From Kriegella aquimaris (GTDB lineage Bacteria > Bacteroidota > Bacteroidia > Flavobacteriales > Flavobacteriaceae): a stretch of DNA of 64,000 bases. Position 1 is the stretch's first letter. Each line of letters starts with the position of its first letter. The position numbers were made by a program, and so were the translations under genes. Location of the stretch: assembly GCF_900103215.1 (NCBI RefSeq), contig NZ_FNGV01000017.1, positions 48,184 through 112,183 of the forward strand, written 5' to 3'. Under the pieces are notes generated by a model. That model saw only the letters and a program-made list of their open reading frames with translations. It had not been told where the DNA came from and ran no database searches. This document shows, piece after piece, positions 17,967 through 27,068 of this stretch.

Positions 17967-20900
17967 CTACAATTCCGATGGTTCGCTTTTTTGTAAATAG
18001 GCCAGTAAATCAATGATTTCCTTGTCAGACATGGTTTCTAACAAGCCTTCGGGCATCATAGATACGGCTGAAACCTCCTGCGATTGAATATCCGACTTGT
18101 TGAGTACCAATTGATCTTGGCCAATAACGCGCAGGGTTAGCTGTCGTTCGTTTTCAGCAATGATATTGCCACTAAAGGTGCGCCCGTCCCGGCTGGTGAT
18201 AACGACCATTCTATAGTCATCTTGAATATCACTGCTGGGTTCTATTAAATTATTTAGCAAATAGTCGATATCAGTTCTGTTGGAGCCGGTAAGATCGGGT
18301 CCTATAGAGGCCCCATTATCGAAAAGTTTATGGCAGGCGCTACAAGTGCGTTCGAACATCGCCTTTCCATTATTCAGATCTGGGGAGGCCAATACGTCTT
18401 GGGTCAGTAATTTTTCGTAGCGCCGATAGGCCAACGACTTATCATTGGATAGTTGGTCTATCGGTCCCCATACTTCAACAAAACCGTTGCCAACGACACG
18501 ACGCAATTGACGGGCTACATAGGCCGGTACAGCATTCTTTTGAATGGCCTCATCTTTAATCGCCTGGGTGAGCAATCGCCCATAAGTTCCCCGAGATGCC
18601 AAGGTCTGAAGAGCTTCGCCCTGTTCCTTGGTATTAAATTTTTCAAATTGGTCGATCAAAAGGCGGCCAAAGGGTTCATGGTCAAAGGCAGCCATGGCTC
18701 TGATAACTTGTAGTCTCAGTTCTGGTTCGTTTAACAAGAAAGGTAAGATGGCTACAAGCTCTTTTCGTTGCTTCGAAGCCAAGCCTTGGAGGGCATCGAT
18801 TCGCGATTGTATTGGTGAATCTGTATCGTTCAGCGTGGCTAAAAATTGCTTAGCCGCTTCGGTATCCCCAAAAAGCTGTGCCACTTTTAAGGCAAGCGGA
18901 GCACTTTCTTCTTTGGTTTTCAACTTAGCATAGACTGTTCCCCAATTTTTGGGTGCGATAATATCCGAACGACCTTCAAGCCCAGAAAGTATACCTTTTA
19001 ATATTGATTGTGATTGGCCGAGGTATTTCGTTGTGGCACCTACCACCAAATCTAATTGGTCGGCATCTACCAGCCGTCGGCTAATAAATTCTGCAATTTG
19101 GGGAAGTTGGCAAGAAACCAACAGGTCAAGTGCCTTGGCTGGCTCTTTTGTTACCAAGTCCTCCATACCATACCAGATCATTTTTGGAATATTATGATCT
19201 TCACTATCGGTATTCTTGGAAATCAATTGTTGTACAATTTTCCATTTCGCGCCTTCATCGATTCGTTGCAAGGCCGCCGCTAAATAGAGGCGCACTACTG
19301 CCGATGGATCCGTGGCACTCATTTTTATCAAGGTTTCCAAAGACTCAGTAGATGCATCTTTATCTTCGCAGCGCATTTGAATCGCCCAAGCCCGAACATA
19401 TTCATCGGAATCCGTAAGGGCTTTTTCCAATGCTTCCGAACTAAAACTTTGGGTATTATGAAGGGTCCACATGGCGCGCAATCTATGGTCCGGATTTTCA
19501 CCTGTATTGAACAACTTCTTCAACTGTACCAAGGCCATTTCATCCAGCGCTCCTTTCGTGGCCCGATACTGTAAAATTACCCTAGCTCGCCGGGCATGCC
19601 AATCACTTTTGCTTGTCTGTAACCGTACTAATTGTTCGTCGTTTAGCTTCCTTAAATCTTCATATCTTCCCTCCCAGTCTTCCGCCAATGAATTTTTAGG
19701 ACTTATGCGAAAGATCCTGCCGGTCTCTTTGTTGAGCACTTCTTTTCCACAGATATCCGCATCATGCCAATCTAAAACATATATATCTCCAGATGGACCT
19801 ATTTCCATGCTGAATCCGATCCATTGCGCATTGTTGGCCAATAAAAAATCGTCTCCGTGATGTGCGACGAAGCCTGAGCCCTGAGGTTCTAAAATGTCGC
19901 TAAGTACCGCATGCTCGTGAATATTTGCCATAAAGAGGCGGTCTTGATGAATTTCAGGGAATGCATCCGATTGGTAGATACGTGCCCCTCCGTGCGCCGA
20001 GCGGTGCCGATGATCGACGATGGTCTGAATGTCGCTATACACATAAGGGTTGAAATGTTGTCCGCCCTGCCGATGATAGATGCCCCCTGGGATCACATGA
20101 AATAAATGGGGAATGACGCAGGCACTGATAAATAATTGTCCCTTACTATCGTAATCGATACCCCAAGGATTGCTGAACCCATGTGCTACGGCCTCAAATC
20201 TCTTTTTGGTGGGGTGGTAACGCCAAACTCCACCGTTAATATCGACCCCATCGGCTTCCAAAAGATTTTCGGGAAAGGCTTCCTTATGCTTATAGATTTT
20301 CCCCTTCCCTTTGGGTTTTCGAATCTTGGAAGGTGTGGCGAAGCCCTCTAGCCCGTAGAGCCAACCATCGGGCCCCCAATGAAGACTGTTTATCGTTTCA
20401 TGTCGGTCGCGTATTCCCCAACCGGTCAAGAGTACTTCAATATCCCTAGCGTCAGCAACGTCGTCCCTGTTCTTATCGGGTACGAAGAGCAAATTTGGGG
20501 GTGCACCCAAAAAGAGGCCGTCAAAACCCACTGCAATTGCTGAAGGAAACGGAATACCTTCGAGAAATACTTTTCGGCTATCCGCTGTGCCGTCGTTATT
20601 GGTATCTTCTAAAATAATAATCCTGCTGTCACCTGAATTTGAGAAACCATCGACCCGTGATTCGTAATCGCGATTTTCGGCTACCCATAAACGGCCCCTG
20701 TCGTCCCAACAAAATGCGATGGGTTGTGTAATCATGGGTTCTCCGGCCCAAGCGTTGGCTTCAAATCCCGCTAGCATGGTCATTTCTGCAGCAGCCTCTT
20801 CCGGCTTTAAAAACTTGGCATTTCTACCTTCCTCTTGGGCGATATTCCATAAAGAGGCAGTGGAGTACATCGAATTGCTTCCTATAAAATCGTTATAAAG

Positions 20901-21881
20901 CGCTGTGAGTGCCAAATCATCATGTTCCCCGGTATAGGCTACGATGCGATGCTTTATGATTTCGGTCTCCCCTTTTTTAATATGCCAATCACCCATGCGC
21001 ACGCGAACTGGCCCTACGCCCAATTGGCCATCTACGCGCCATGGTTGGGGAAAGCCAGCATTCTGGGGGTGGTCGTAAATGGTCATATGTGCTATATCTT
21101 CATGTCCTTCCAGTTGCATGCCGACATCCATCCACATGGCACGTTGCCCTTCCGCTTTTTCATTGCGCTGTCGTGCTGCATTAACAGCTTCTCCTTTTAT
21201 GCCTTCTTTCCATGGCATACGCAAGAACAGTCCTCCGTAATCGAATTCGCCAATGGTAATGTCTTTAACGGCTTTTCCCTGCCATTCAAGATTTAATATG
21301 GTCTTACCTTCCTTTTCAGTCATTGTCCATATTTGGGTTTCTTGTAACATGGCGGTACCATCTGTATCCAACATATTGTAAACCGTTTGCCAAGAGACTT
21401 CGGAACCTTCTTTTTGTAAAATATCAAAAGACACCCTTTTCCAGTGATTACCATCGGGATGGTGAAAGAAGTCACGCCCTATTTTCTTTTGCATTTCGGG
21501 CATGTCATCCTTTTTATAAAAATATTTTTTGATGGTATCGGTTGGGGCACCTTTACCATTCACGCGGGTGAATCCCCAATAAAGCCCGGTTTGATGTTTA
21601 TGATGACCAGGGCTATATTCGGTGAGCGGACCGGTACCATCGGGCGCCATAATGGGATGCAGAAAAGGACGGAAATCAGGTCGTGCATTTTGGGTTGCCA
21701 GTACCTTGTCATCTCCTTGTCGAAAGACTGATAATGTTCCAGCAGTCGTGTCTTGTTTGATCTGTAATATTCCCGAAGTGTTCGTAACCGTCTTTTTTTT
21801 GGCTTGATGACCGCAGGATGCCAAAATTAAAATGAGTACCCCGAGAAAGGGAAAAAACTTGAAGTGGTATGGCTGTTTCAT
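17967..21881 (-). CDS. PmoA-like / PVC-type dehydrogenase / cytochrome c fusion lipoprotein
   Basis: A 1304-residue lipoprotein (lipobox LASC, Cys23). Residues about 40-350 resemble the PmoA-like DUF6807 domain. About 365-750 is a PVC-type membrane-bound dehydrogenase (sugar-dehydrogenase-like propeller, with GFEANAWAGEP, LWVAENRDYESR and NPWGID). About 750-1130 are HEAT-like helical repeats. The C-terminus has a heme-binding domain with CSACH at about 1180 and GPDLTG, typical of Planctomycetes/Verrucomicrobia proteins. It is probably a periplasmic oxidoreductase passing electrons to heme; substrate unknown, sugars likely. The gene is convergent with ppc and is followed upstream by a terminator of the 47-residue gene. 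Confidence 0.85.
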   Translation of the reverse strand: MKQPYHFKFFPFLGVLILILASCGHQAKKKTVTNTSGILQIKQDTTAGTLSVFRQGDDKVLATQNARPDFRPFLHPIMAPDGTGPLTEYSPGHHKHQTGLYWGFTRVNGKGAPTDTIKKYFYKKDDMPEMQKKIGRDFFHHPDGNHWKRVSFDILQKEGSEVSWQTVYNMLDTDGTAMLQETQIWTMTEKEGKTILNLEWQGKAVKDITIGEFDYGGLFLRMPWKEGIKGEAVNAARQRNEKAEGQRAMWMDVGMQLEGHEDIAHMTIYDHPQNAGFPQPWRVDGQLGVGPVRVRMGDWHIKKGETEIIKHRIVAYTGEHDDLALTALYNDFIGSNSMYSTASLWNIAQEEGRNAKFLKPEEAAAEMTMLAGFEANAWAGEPMITQPIAFCWDDRGRLWVAENRDYESRVDGFSNSGDSRIIILEDTNNDGTADSRKVFLEGIPFPSAIAVGFDGLFLGAPPNLLFVPDKNRDDVADARDIEVLLTGWGIRDRHETINSLHWGPDGWLYGLEGFATPSKIRKPKGKGKIYKHKEAFPENLLEADGVDINGGVWRYHPTKKRFEAVAHGFSNPWGIDYDSKGQLFISACVIPHLFHVIPGGIYHRQGGQHFNPYVYSDIQTIVDHRHRSAHGGARIYQSDAFPEIHQDRLFMANIHEHAVLSDILEPQGSGFVAHHGDDFLLANNAQWIGFSMEIGPSGDIYVLDWHDADICGKEVLNKETGRIFRISPKNSLAEDWEGRYEDLRKLNDEQLVRLQTSKSDWHARRARVILQYRATKGALDEMALVQLKKLFNTGENPDHRLRAMWTLHNTQSFSSEALEKALTDSDEYVRAWAIQMRCEDKDASTESLETLIKMSATDPSAVVRLYLAAALQRIDEGAKWKIVQQLISKNTDSEDHNIPKMIWYGMEDLVTKEPAKALDLLVSCQLPQIAEFISRRLVDADQLDLVVGATTKYLGQSQSILKGILSGLEGRSDIIAPKNWGTVYAKLKTKEESAPLALKVAQLFGDTEAAKQFLATLNDTDSPIQSRIDALQGLASKQRKELVAILPFLLNEPELRLQVIRAMAAFDHEPFGRLLIDQFEKFNTKEQGEALQTLASRGTYGRLLTQAIKDEAIQKNAVPAYVARQLRRVVGNGFVEVWGPIDQLSNDKSLAYRRYEKLLTQDVLASPDLNNGKAMFERTCSACHKLFDNGASIGPDLTGSNRTDIDYLLNNLIEPSSDIQDDYRMVVITSRDGRTFSGNIIAENERQLTLRVIGQDQLVLNKSDIQSQEVSAVSMMPEGLLETMSDKEIIDLLAYLQKSEPSEL

Positions 21882-21993
21882 TGGTAAAAATCTGTTGTGA
21901 ATACTATTGAAGGCACTTTATTCCAAGTTACAATTTAGGAAATTTAGAAGTACAAAATGTTTTATGTATCGTGCTGCAATTTAGGAAGCCATC

Positions 21994-22029
21994 AAAAAAA
22001 GACCCCGAAGTAGATTCTACTTCGGGGTC
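21994..22029 (-). terminator. strong intrinsic terminator of the 47-residue gene
   Basis: A 13-bp GC-rich perfect stem (22001-22013 with 22017-22029, 3-nt loop). On the minus strand it is followed by seven T residues. It ends transcription from the right and insulates the large lipoprotein gene from the trp side. Confidence 0.85.
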
Positions 22030-22053
22030 TTAAATGTGTTATTGTTGTTAATT

Positions 22054-22197
22054 CTACTTTTTGTTTTGCTGACCTTTGATGGTTTTCTTGTCGATATCAA
22101 ATTTGTTGGTATCCACATTGGTGTTCCCTGTTGGGTTCGTCGGGTTGCTTTGTTCAACTTTGCGCTTGAATTTTCTTTTATCATCTATCATTCCCAT
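22054..22197 (-). CDS. 47-residue hydrophilic protein of unknown function
   Basis: A short ORF with ATG at 22197 and TAG at 22054, translating to a Lys/Asn/Asp/Thr-rich protein starting MGMIDDKRKFKRK and ending with KKTIKGQQNKK. It has no hydrophobic segment, so it should be a soluble cytoplasmic or disordered protein. A promoter lies just upstream (22218-22247) and a strong terminator just downstream, so it is its own transcription unit. No family is recognised; it could be a small conserved Flavobacterial protein. Confidence 0.65.
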   Translation of the reverse strand: MGMIDDKRKFKRKVEQSNPTNPTGNTNVDTNKFDIDKKTIKGQQNKK

Positions 22198-22217
22198 AAT
22201 TCTTTGTTTTAAAGGTT

Positions 22218-22247
22218 CATAGATAATATAAGGGTCTCGGCTCCAAA
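22218..22247 (-). promoter_or_regulatory. promoter of the 47-residue gene
   Basis: On the minus strand, TTTG (22247-22244) and TATCTATG (22225-22218) are separated by 18 bp. The -7 box has one mismatch to TAnnTTTG. The leader would be about 15 nt. Confidence 0.45.
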
Positions 22248-22285
22248 TGGCCGTTAAAGCACTGGTAAAGCTTTGTTAGCAAGTG

Positions 22286-22513
22286 TTAAGAAGGTTTGAT
22301 ATTCATTAATTTCAAAACGACCAACCGTATCAAAAGTAAAAAAGGCAACCCGTGAAAAATGACGTCGAACCAATCTTTGAACTGCATGCCGACAGCTCCA
22401 CCCCTAATCCATTTAATTTTGCCCCAAATATGAGGTTCTGGGAAAAATGGAGCAAGGCCCAATGTCAAACAGAGTAGAATGACGATTTTCCAATTATTGA
22501 CTAAATCTTTCAC
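22286..22513 (-). CDS. small membrane protein downstream of trpA
   Basis: A 75-residue protein with two hydrophobic segments (about 10-25 and 52-68) separated by a basic, aromatic loop. It starts with GTG and that G is the last base of the trpA TAG stop (TAGTG), so translation is coupled to trpA. No enzyme motif is visible. It is the last gene of the trp transcription unit; a link to tryptophan metabolism is not implied by sequence. Confidence 0.7.
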   Translation of the reverse strand: MKDLVNNWKIVILLCLTLGLAPFFPEPHIWGKIKWIRGGAVGMQFKDWFDVIFHGLPFLLLIRLVVLKLMNIKPS

Positions 22514-23274
22514 TATCTAATTTTTTTAATAAAGTTGGCAATTGAATCCACCCCATGCTCGGTCAGATGTTTGATAAAGGCCGACCCGATTATAGCACCT
22601 TTTGCCGACTTGGTAGCCGCTTGAAACGTTTCCGAGTTGCTAATACCAAAACCTACAATTTGCTGATTTGCCAGCGATAATGAGGCAATACGTTCAAAGT
22701 AGTCTTGCTGTTCTTGTCCGAAACCTGATTTGGCTCCGGTAACACTGGCCGAACTGACCATATAAATAAATCCTTTGGAAACACTATCGATGAACCGAAT
22801 ACGCTCCTCCGAGGTCTGTGGTGTTATTAAGAAAACATTGATCAAGCCGTATTTTTCAAAAATGGCTTGATATTCTTCGTGGTAGACATCGACAGGCAAA
22901 TCAGGGATAATCAAGCCATCAATACCGATTTCTTTACATTTTTTACAGAACGTTTCTACACCATATTGAAGCATGGGATTAAAATAACCCATGATAATTA
23001 AGGGTATAGACACCGATTGACGAATATCTTTCAATTGGTCAAAAAGAATTTCAGTTGTCATACCATTTTTTAGCGCTTCTGTTGAACTCCTTTGTATGGT
23101 TGGTCCATCTGCCAAAGGGTCACTAAAGGGAAGGCCAATTTCAATAAGGTCAACTCCGTTTTTTTCGAGGTCTTGAATGATTTTTGCGGTATCGTTCAAT
23201 GCAGGGTAACCTGCCGTAAAATAGATGGACAATATTTTTTTATCCTCTTGTATCTTTTGATTGATTCTATTCAT
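22513..23274 (-). CDS. trpA: tryptophan synthase alpha chain
   Basis: TrpA (253 residues) cleaves indole-3-glycerol phosphate to indole and glyceraldehyde-3-phosphate. The motif LIEIGLPFSDPLADGP (with catalytic Asp) and the YFTAGYP start are clear. The ATG at 23274 gives the normal MNRINQK start; an upstream TTG would add eight residues and was not used. It is separated from trpB by a membrane-protein gene rather than being adjacent, and works as the alpha2beta2 complex with TrpB. A repeat remnant sits in its 5' gap. Confidence 0.96.
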   Translation of the reverse strand: MNRINQKIQEDKKILSIYFTAGYPALNDTAKIIQDLEKNGVDLIEIGLPFSDPLADGPTIQRSSTEALKNGMTTEILFDQLKDIRQSVSIPLIIMGYFNPMLQYGVETFCKKCKEIGIDGLIIPDLPVDVYHEEYQAIFEKYGLINVFLITPQTSEERIRFIDSVSKGFIYMVSSASVTGAKSGFGQEQQDYFERIASLSLANQQIVGFGISNSETFQAATKSAKGAIIGSAFIKHLTEHGVDSIANFIKKIR

Positions 23275-23289
23275 TATTTGTAAATTTTG

Positions 23290-23344
23290 TTCCCGCAAAG
23301 GCGAGAATCTCTTTCTTTTAGTTTTATTTCTCCAAAGGGAGGAT
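23290..23344. repeat. REP-like repeat remnant between the DUF3784-like gene and trpA
   Basis: The gap contains TTCCCGCAAAGGCGAGAATC-type and CTCCAAAGGGAGG-type short inverted motifs, typical of dispersed intergenic repeats in Bacteroidetes. They are degenerate here. Confidence 0.4.
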
Positions 23345-23349
23345 GCTCA

Positions 23350-24084
23350 TTATTCCACTTCAGGAAATGAATTTTTCAATTGGTCATAAATTTTTTGGTT
23401 CGGCGTACTTCTGGAAGAATAATAAATACGTTCTCCATTTTTCTTAGTAATCAATACATAGGGTTTGGCTTCGCCATTGAGTATCAACTTAACGCTTTTT
23501 CCACCTTCTTGTTTAAAATATCCTTTGTGGACCGAGCCGGAAGAAAATCCATTGGTTCGTTTTTTTATTTCCGGTAATCGTTCAACCAGTTCCACGGACT
23601 GTATTTGCGAAGGGTCGATTTCTTCCCCATAAAAACCCTCAAGCGTAATCTGGTCTTTTTCAAGAAGAATTTTGTCTTCTTGATAGCCCAGATAAAATAT
23701 AGCAGCAACAAATACTAAACTTGCCGCAATTATGATGATGCCTACTTTGAGTTGACTTTTATTTGATTTGACCTTTTCAAAATAACCGCGGCTGGTCCAC
23801 ATAAAATAACCATAAGCTAGAATTGGGTAGACGCCCAAGAAAATTCCTCCAATATTTGGGCTTATATAGTTTAAGAAAAGGCCAATGGCCATAAACGATA
23901 GACCCAAAAAAATATGGAATTTCCTAAAATAATGCAGATATGGTTTTAGTTCTACTTTTTCCTTCTCATCTTTCGACATGGTGTTATACCCCGAGAGTAG
24001 GTATTTGGCGTTTTTCTCTGTAATGAGATAGCCAATACCTATAAAAAGAAGTCCGGTACCAATTGTCACATAGAACATAACCAT
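23350..24084 (-). CDS. DUF3784-like membrane protein
   Basis: A 244-residue membrane protein. The N-terminal half has four hydrophobic helices (about 2-20, 55-75, 78-98, 112-132) around a motif LLSGYNTMSKDEKEKV, which is the mark of DUF3784 proteins. The C-terminal half is a soluble domain of beta strands, perhaps PH-like. The ATG at 24084 was chosen over a GTG three bases earlier. It lies 25 bp after trpB and 75 bp before trpA in the same operon. No role is known; its place between trpB and trpA is the only functional hint. Confidence 0.72.
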   Translation of the reverse strand: MVMFYVTIGTGLLFIGIGYLITEKNAKYLLSGYNTMSKDEKEKVELKPYLHYFRKFHIFLGLSFMAIGLFLNYISPNIGGIFLGVYPILAYGYFMWTSRGYFEKVKSNKSQLKVGIIIIAASLVFVAAIFYLGYQEDKILLEKDQITLEGFYGEEIDPSQIQSVELVERLPEIKKRTNGFSSGSVHKGYFKQEGGKSVKLILNGEAKPYVLITKKNGERIYYSSRSTPNQKIYDQLKNSFPEVE

Positions 24085-24112
24085 CACGTTTTAGGTCTTG
24101 TCAAGTCTAGGG

Positions 24113-25294
24113 TTATAAATTAAAATAGTCAATATAGGTGTTAAGATCTTTGTCGCCACGACCTGATAAGTTGATGACCACCACATCTTCGGGTTTGAAT
24201 TTGCGGTATTCTAAAATCGCAAAGGCATGCGATGATTCTATCGCGGGAATGATACCCTCCAATTTTGATAGTAAGAGTCCGGCTTGCATAGCGTCGTCAT
24301 CAGTGATGGAAATAAACTCACCGCGCCCCGATTTGAACAAATGTGCATGCATGGGGCCCACACCGGGGTAATCCAATCCTGCGGAAATAGAGTACGGCTC
24401 GGTAATTTGTCCATCAGGGGTTTGCATCAACAACGTCTTGCTTCCGTGAATTATACCAACTTTTCCGAGTGCCGAAGTTGCGGCACTCTCCCCCGAATCG
24501 ATGCCTTTTCCAGCGGCCTCTACGGCGATGATGCCCACCTCGGGTTGGTCGAGATAATGATAATAGGCCCCAGCAGCATTACTGCCGCCACCAACACAGG
24601 CCACCACGTAATCCGGGTTTTCACGACCTTCCTTTTCTTGTAGCTGCGTTTTTATTTCGGCGGAAATGACCGACTGAAACCGTGCCACCATATCAGGGTA
24701 GGGGTGTGGACCCACTACGGAACCTATAATATAATGTGTATCGACGGGGTTGTTGATCCAGTCACGAATGGCTTCGTTCGTAGCATCTTTTAAGGTACGG
24801 CTACCGGAAAGAGCGGGCCGTACTTCAGCACCCAACATTTTCATGCGTGCCACATTCGGTGATTGACGGGCAATATCGATTTCGCCCATGTATACCACAC
24901 ATTGAATACCCATAAGTGCACATACCGTGGCTGTGGCCACGCCATGTTGTCCCGCGCCGGTTTCTGCAATGATGCGGGTTTTACCCAGCTTTTTGGCCAT
25001 TAATATTTGCCCGATAGTATTGTTGACCTTGTGCGCACCCGTATGGCAAAGGTCTTCGCGTTTCAGGTAAATTTTGGTATTGTATTTTTCAGAAAGTCGA
25101 TTCGCAAAGTATAAGGGTGTAGGTCGGCCTACATAATCCTTTAATAGTTGGTCAAACTCCTTTTTGAACGAGGGTTCGTTCATGATACGAATGTAATTCT
25201 GTCTTAATTCTTCGGTATTCGGGTATAGCATTTCCGGAATGAACGCTCCGCCGAATTCTCCGTAATATCCTTTTTCGTCTGCTTGATATGTCAT
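24113..25294 (-). CDS. trpB: tryptophan synthase beta chain
   Basis: TrpB (393 residues) condenses indole with serine using pyridoxal phosphate. The PLP lysine lies in [10 protein letters not shown], the phosphate-binding loop is VGGGSNAAG and the carboxylate site AETGAGQHG is intact. ATG at 25294 gives the standard MTYQAD start; an upstream GTG adding eight residues was rejected. It follows the sulfatase gene by about 75 bp with no obvious terminator, so readthrough from the upstream genes is expected. Confidence 0.96.
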   Translation of the reverse strand: MTYQADEKGYYGEFGGAFIPEMLYPNTEELRQNYIRIMNEPSFKKEFDQLLKDYVGRPTPLYFANRLSEKYNTKIYLKREDLCHTGAHKVNNTIGQILMAKKLGKTRIIAETGAGQHGVATATVCALMGIQCVVYMGEIDIARQSPNVARMKMLGAEVRPALSGSRTLKDATNEAIRDWINNPVDTHYIIGSVVGPHPYPDMVARFQSVISAEIKTQLQEKEGRENPDYVVACVGGGSNAAGAYYHYLDQPEVGIIAVEAAGKGIDSGESAATSALGKVGIIHGSKTLLMQTPDGQITEPYSISAGLDYPGVGPMHAHLFKSGRGEFISITDDDAMQAGLLLSKLEGIIPAIESSHAFAILEYRKFKPEDVVVINLSGRGDKDLNTYIDYFNL

Positions 25295-25368
25295 TATATT
25301 ATTTTTATTTCCGTGCACCCGGAAATCTGTTTGATTTATAGTTTTAATTTTCTACTAACTCGCAACGG

Positions 25369-27063
25369 TTACCCTATTGGTTGTTTTTCGCTCCAAGTTA
25401 AAACGCCTGCTTTTTTCGCCCAACCTTTCCATAAAGTCTCAAGTTCTGTTGCTTTCTCAGGCATTTTCTGGATGAGGTCGTTGATTTCACTTCTGTCCGA
25501 TTCAAGATCGTACAATTCCCAATTGTATTCCGAATCTTTTTTCCATTTCGAGACGAGCTTATATTTTCCGAGTCGTACTGCCTTGTTGCCTTCGTGTTCC
25601 CAGAAAATGGCCCTGTCTTCTAGGTCTTGATTCTCAAATGCAGGTGTAAGGCTAATTCCCTCCAACGGGGTAATGGTATTGCCGTTGAATGTCTTAGGGT
25701 AATCACCACCGGCAACATCGATACAAGTTGCCATAATATCTATTAAATGCCCCGGTTGGTGTCGGAATTCGTTTTTTGCCGATATCCCCGAAGGCCAGTG
25801 CACTATTAATGGAGTTGCTATGCCGCCCTCATGCACCCAGTGTTTATACGTCCTAAATGGGGTATTGCTGGCATTTGCCCAAGGTTTTCCGTAACCGAGA
25901 TACGTGTCGTCGGTTCCGGGCGTTAAGCCTTTGCCAACAAGTACAGGCCTTCCGTCACGCGTGTATCTCGGTACCATATCGGTTTGAAACTCACCCTTCT
26001 CCATAGGTTTTTTCTCGTCGGGGTTTATATCGTTATAATGGGGGGCAATCGTATCGACAAAACCGTATTCTTCGGCACATCCGCCATTATCCTGTAAAAA
26101 GAAAATGAGTGTCTTTTCTTTTATTCCTTTCTTGTCTAGCGAGGTCATTACTTTTCCTATGCCTTGATCCATGCAATCGACCATGGCCGCATACACCTCC
26201 ATTAGTGAACTGTACCAACTTTTCCGTTCGGCATCTTCCCAATCGGGAATGCCGTCTTTTTCCGATAATTTCCATTCCGGTTTAATCAGTCCCATGGCAA
26301 CCATCTGTTCATATTTCGTTTGACGTAGTGCACCCCAGCCCTCATCGAATTTGCCTTTGTATTTTGCAATGTCTTCCGGCTTGGCATGCATGGGCCAGTG
26401 GGCGGCGGTATATGGCAGGTACATGAAGAAGGGCTTGTCGGTATTATGTTCTTCTATAAATTTCACGGCATTATCGGAAATCGCATCGGTATAATAAAAA
26501 TCTTCCGAAGGAGCGATAAACTCATTGCCGCGGGCAAGTGAATTTGGATCATAAAAACTACCTGCTCCGTTAATAGTGCCAAAGAATTTATCGAATCCTC
26601 TTTGTAAAGGCCAATTGTGTTTCGATTGATTCGCTTCTGAAGGTTTATAAGGAGTAACATGCCATTTTCCCGACATATAGGTTGCATAACCTGCTTGTTT
26701 CAAAACTTCGGCAATGGTGACTGCATTTTTGCTCAAATCGCCACGGTAAGCGTCACTGCCCCTGTCGTTCATCATGTGACCTATACCTGCCTGGTGTTGA
26801 TAGAGTCCTGTTATAAGTGATGCTCTTGTAGGGCAACAGCGTGACGTATTGTAGAATTGGGTGAAACGCAGGCCATTTTCTGCAAGTCCATCGAGAACAG
26901 GCGTATTTATGACTCCGCCATAGCATCCGATATCGGAATAGCCCATGTCATCGGACATGATAAGTATGATGTTCGGTTGGATATTTTGTTGCTTATCGGT
27001 TGAACAACTTGCCAATGCAATCAAACTCAAAAGACTTACAATAACTAACTTGTGTCGTATCAT
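25369..27063 (-). CDS. sulfatase, S1 family lipoprotein
   Basis: A 564-residue exported lipoprotein (LASC lipobox, Cys20) of the formylglycine-dependent sulfatase family. The Asp pair of the metal site is in IMSDDMG (about 36-41), and the formylglycine motif CCPTR has its modified Cys at 76. The IWEHEGNKAVR segment and C-terminal subdomain are typical. It would cleave sulfate esters from a glycan in the periplasm or at the surface, and needs a sulfatase maturase encoded elsewhere. It is 5 bp after the GH95 gene, so the two form a catabolic pair. Confidence 0.92.
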   Translation of the reverse strand: MIRHKLVIVSLLSLIALASCSTDKQQNIQPNIILIMSDDMGYSDIGCYGGVINTPVLDGLAENGLRFTQFYNTSRCCPTRASLITGLYQHQAGIGHMMNDRGSDAYRGDLSKNAVTIAEVLKQAGYATYMSGKWHVTPYKPSEANQSKHNWPLQRGFDKFFGTINGAGSFYDPNSLARGNEFIAPSEDFYYTDAISDNAVKFIEEHNTDKPFFMYLPYTAAHWPMHAKPEDIAKYKGKFDEGWGALRQTKYEQMVAMGLIKPEWKLSEKDGIPDWEDAERKSWYSSLMEVYAAMVDCMDQGIGKVMTSLDKKGIKEKTLIFFLQDNGGCAEEYGFVDTIAPHYNDINPDEKKPMEKGEFQTDMVPRYTRDGRPVLVGKGLTPGTDDTYLGYGKPWANASNTPFRTYKHWVHEGGIATPLIVHWPSGISAKNEFRHQPGHLIDIMATCIDVAGGDYPKTFNGNTITPLEGISLTPAFENQDLEDRAIFWEHEGNKAVRLGKYKLVSKWKKDSEYNWELYDLESDRSEINDLIQKMPEKATELETLWKGWAKKAGVLTWSEKQPIG

Positions 27064-27068
27064 TTTAT

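Noticed and set aside
19471..19860. 129-codon plus-strand frame inside the large lipoprotein gene
   Set aside because: Antisense shadow; the minus-strand gene is intact with clear domains.
25307..25326. Small hairpin (ATTTCCG...CGGAAAT) just upstream of trpB as a terminator
   Set aside because: Stem of 7 bp with no clean T run; not enough to claim it ends the catabolic cassette transcript, though it could affect trpB translation.
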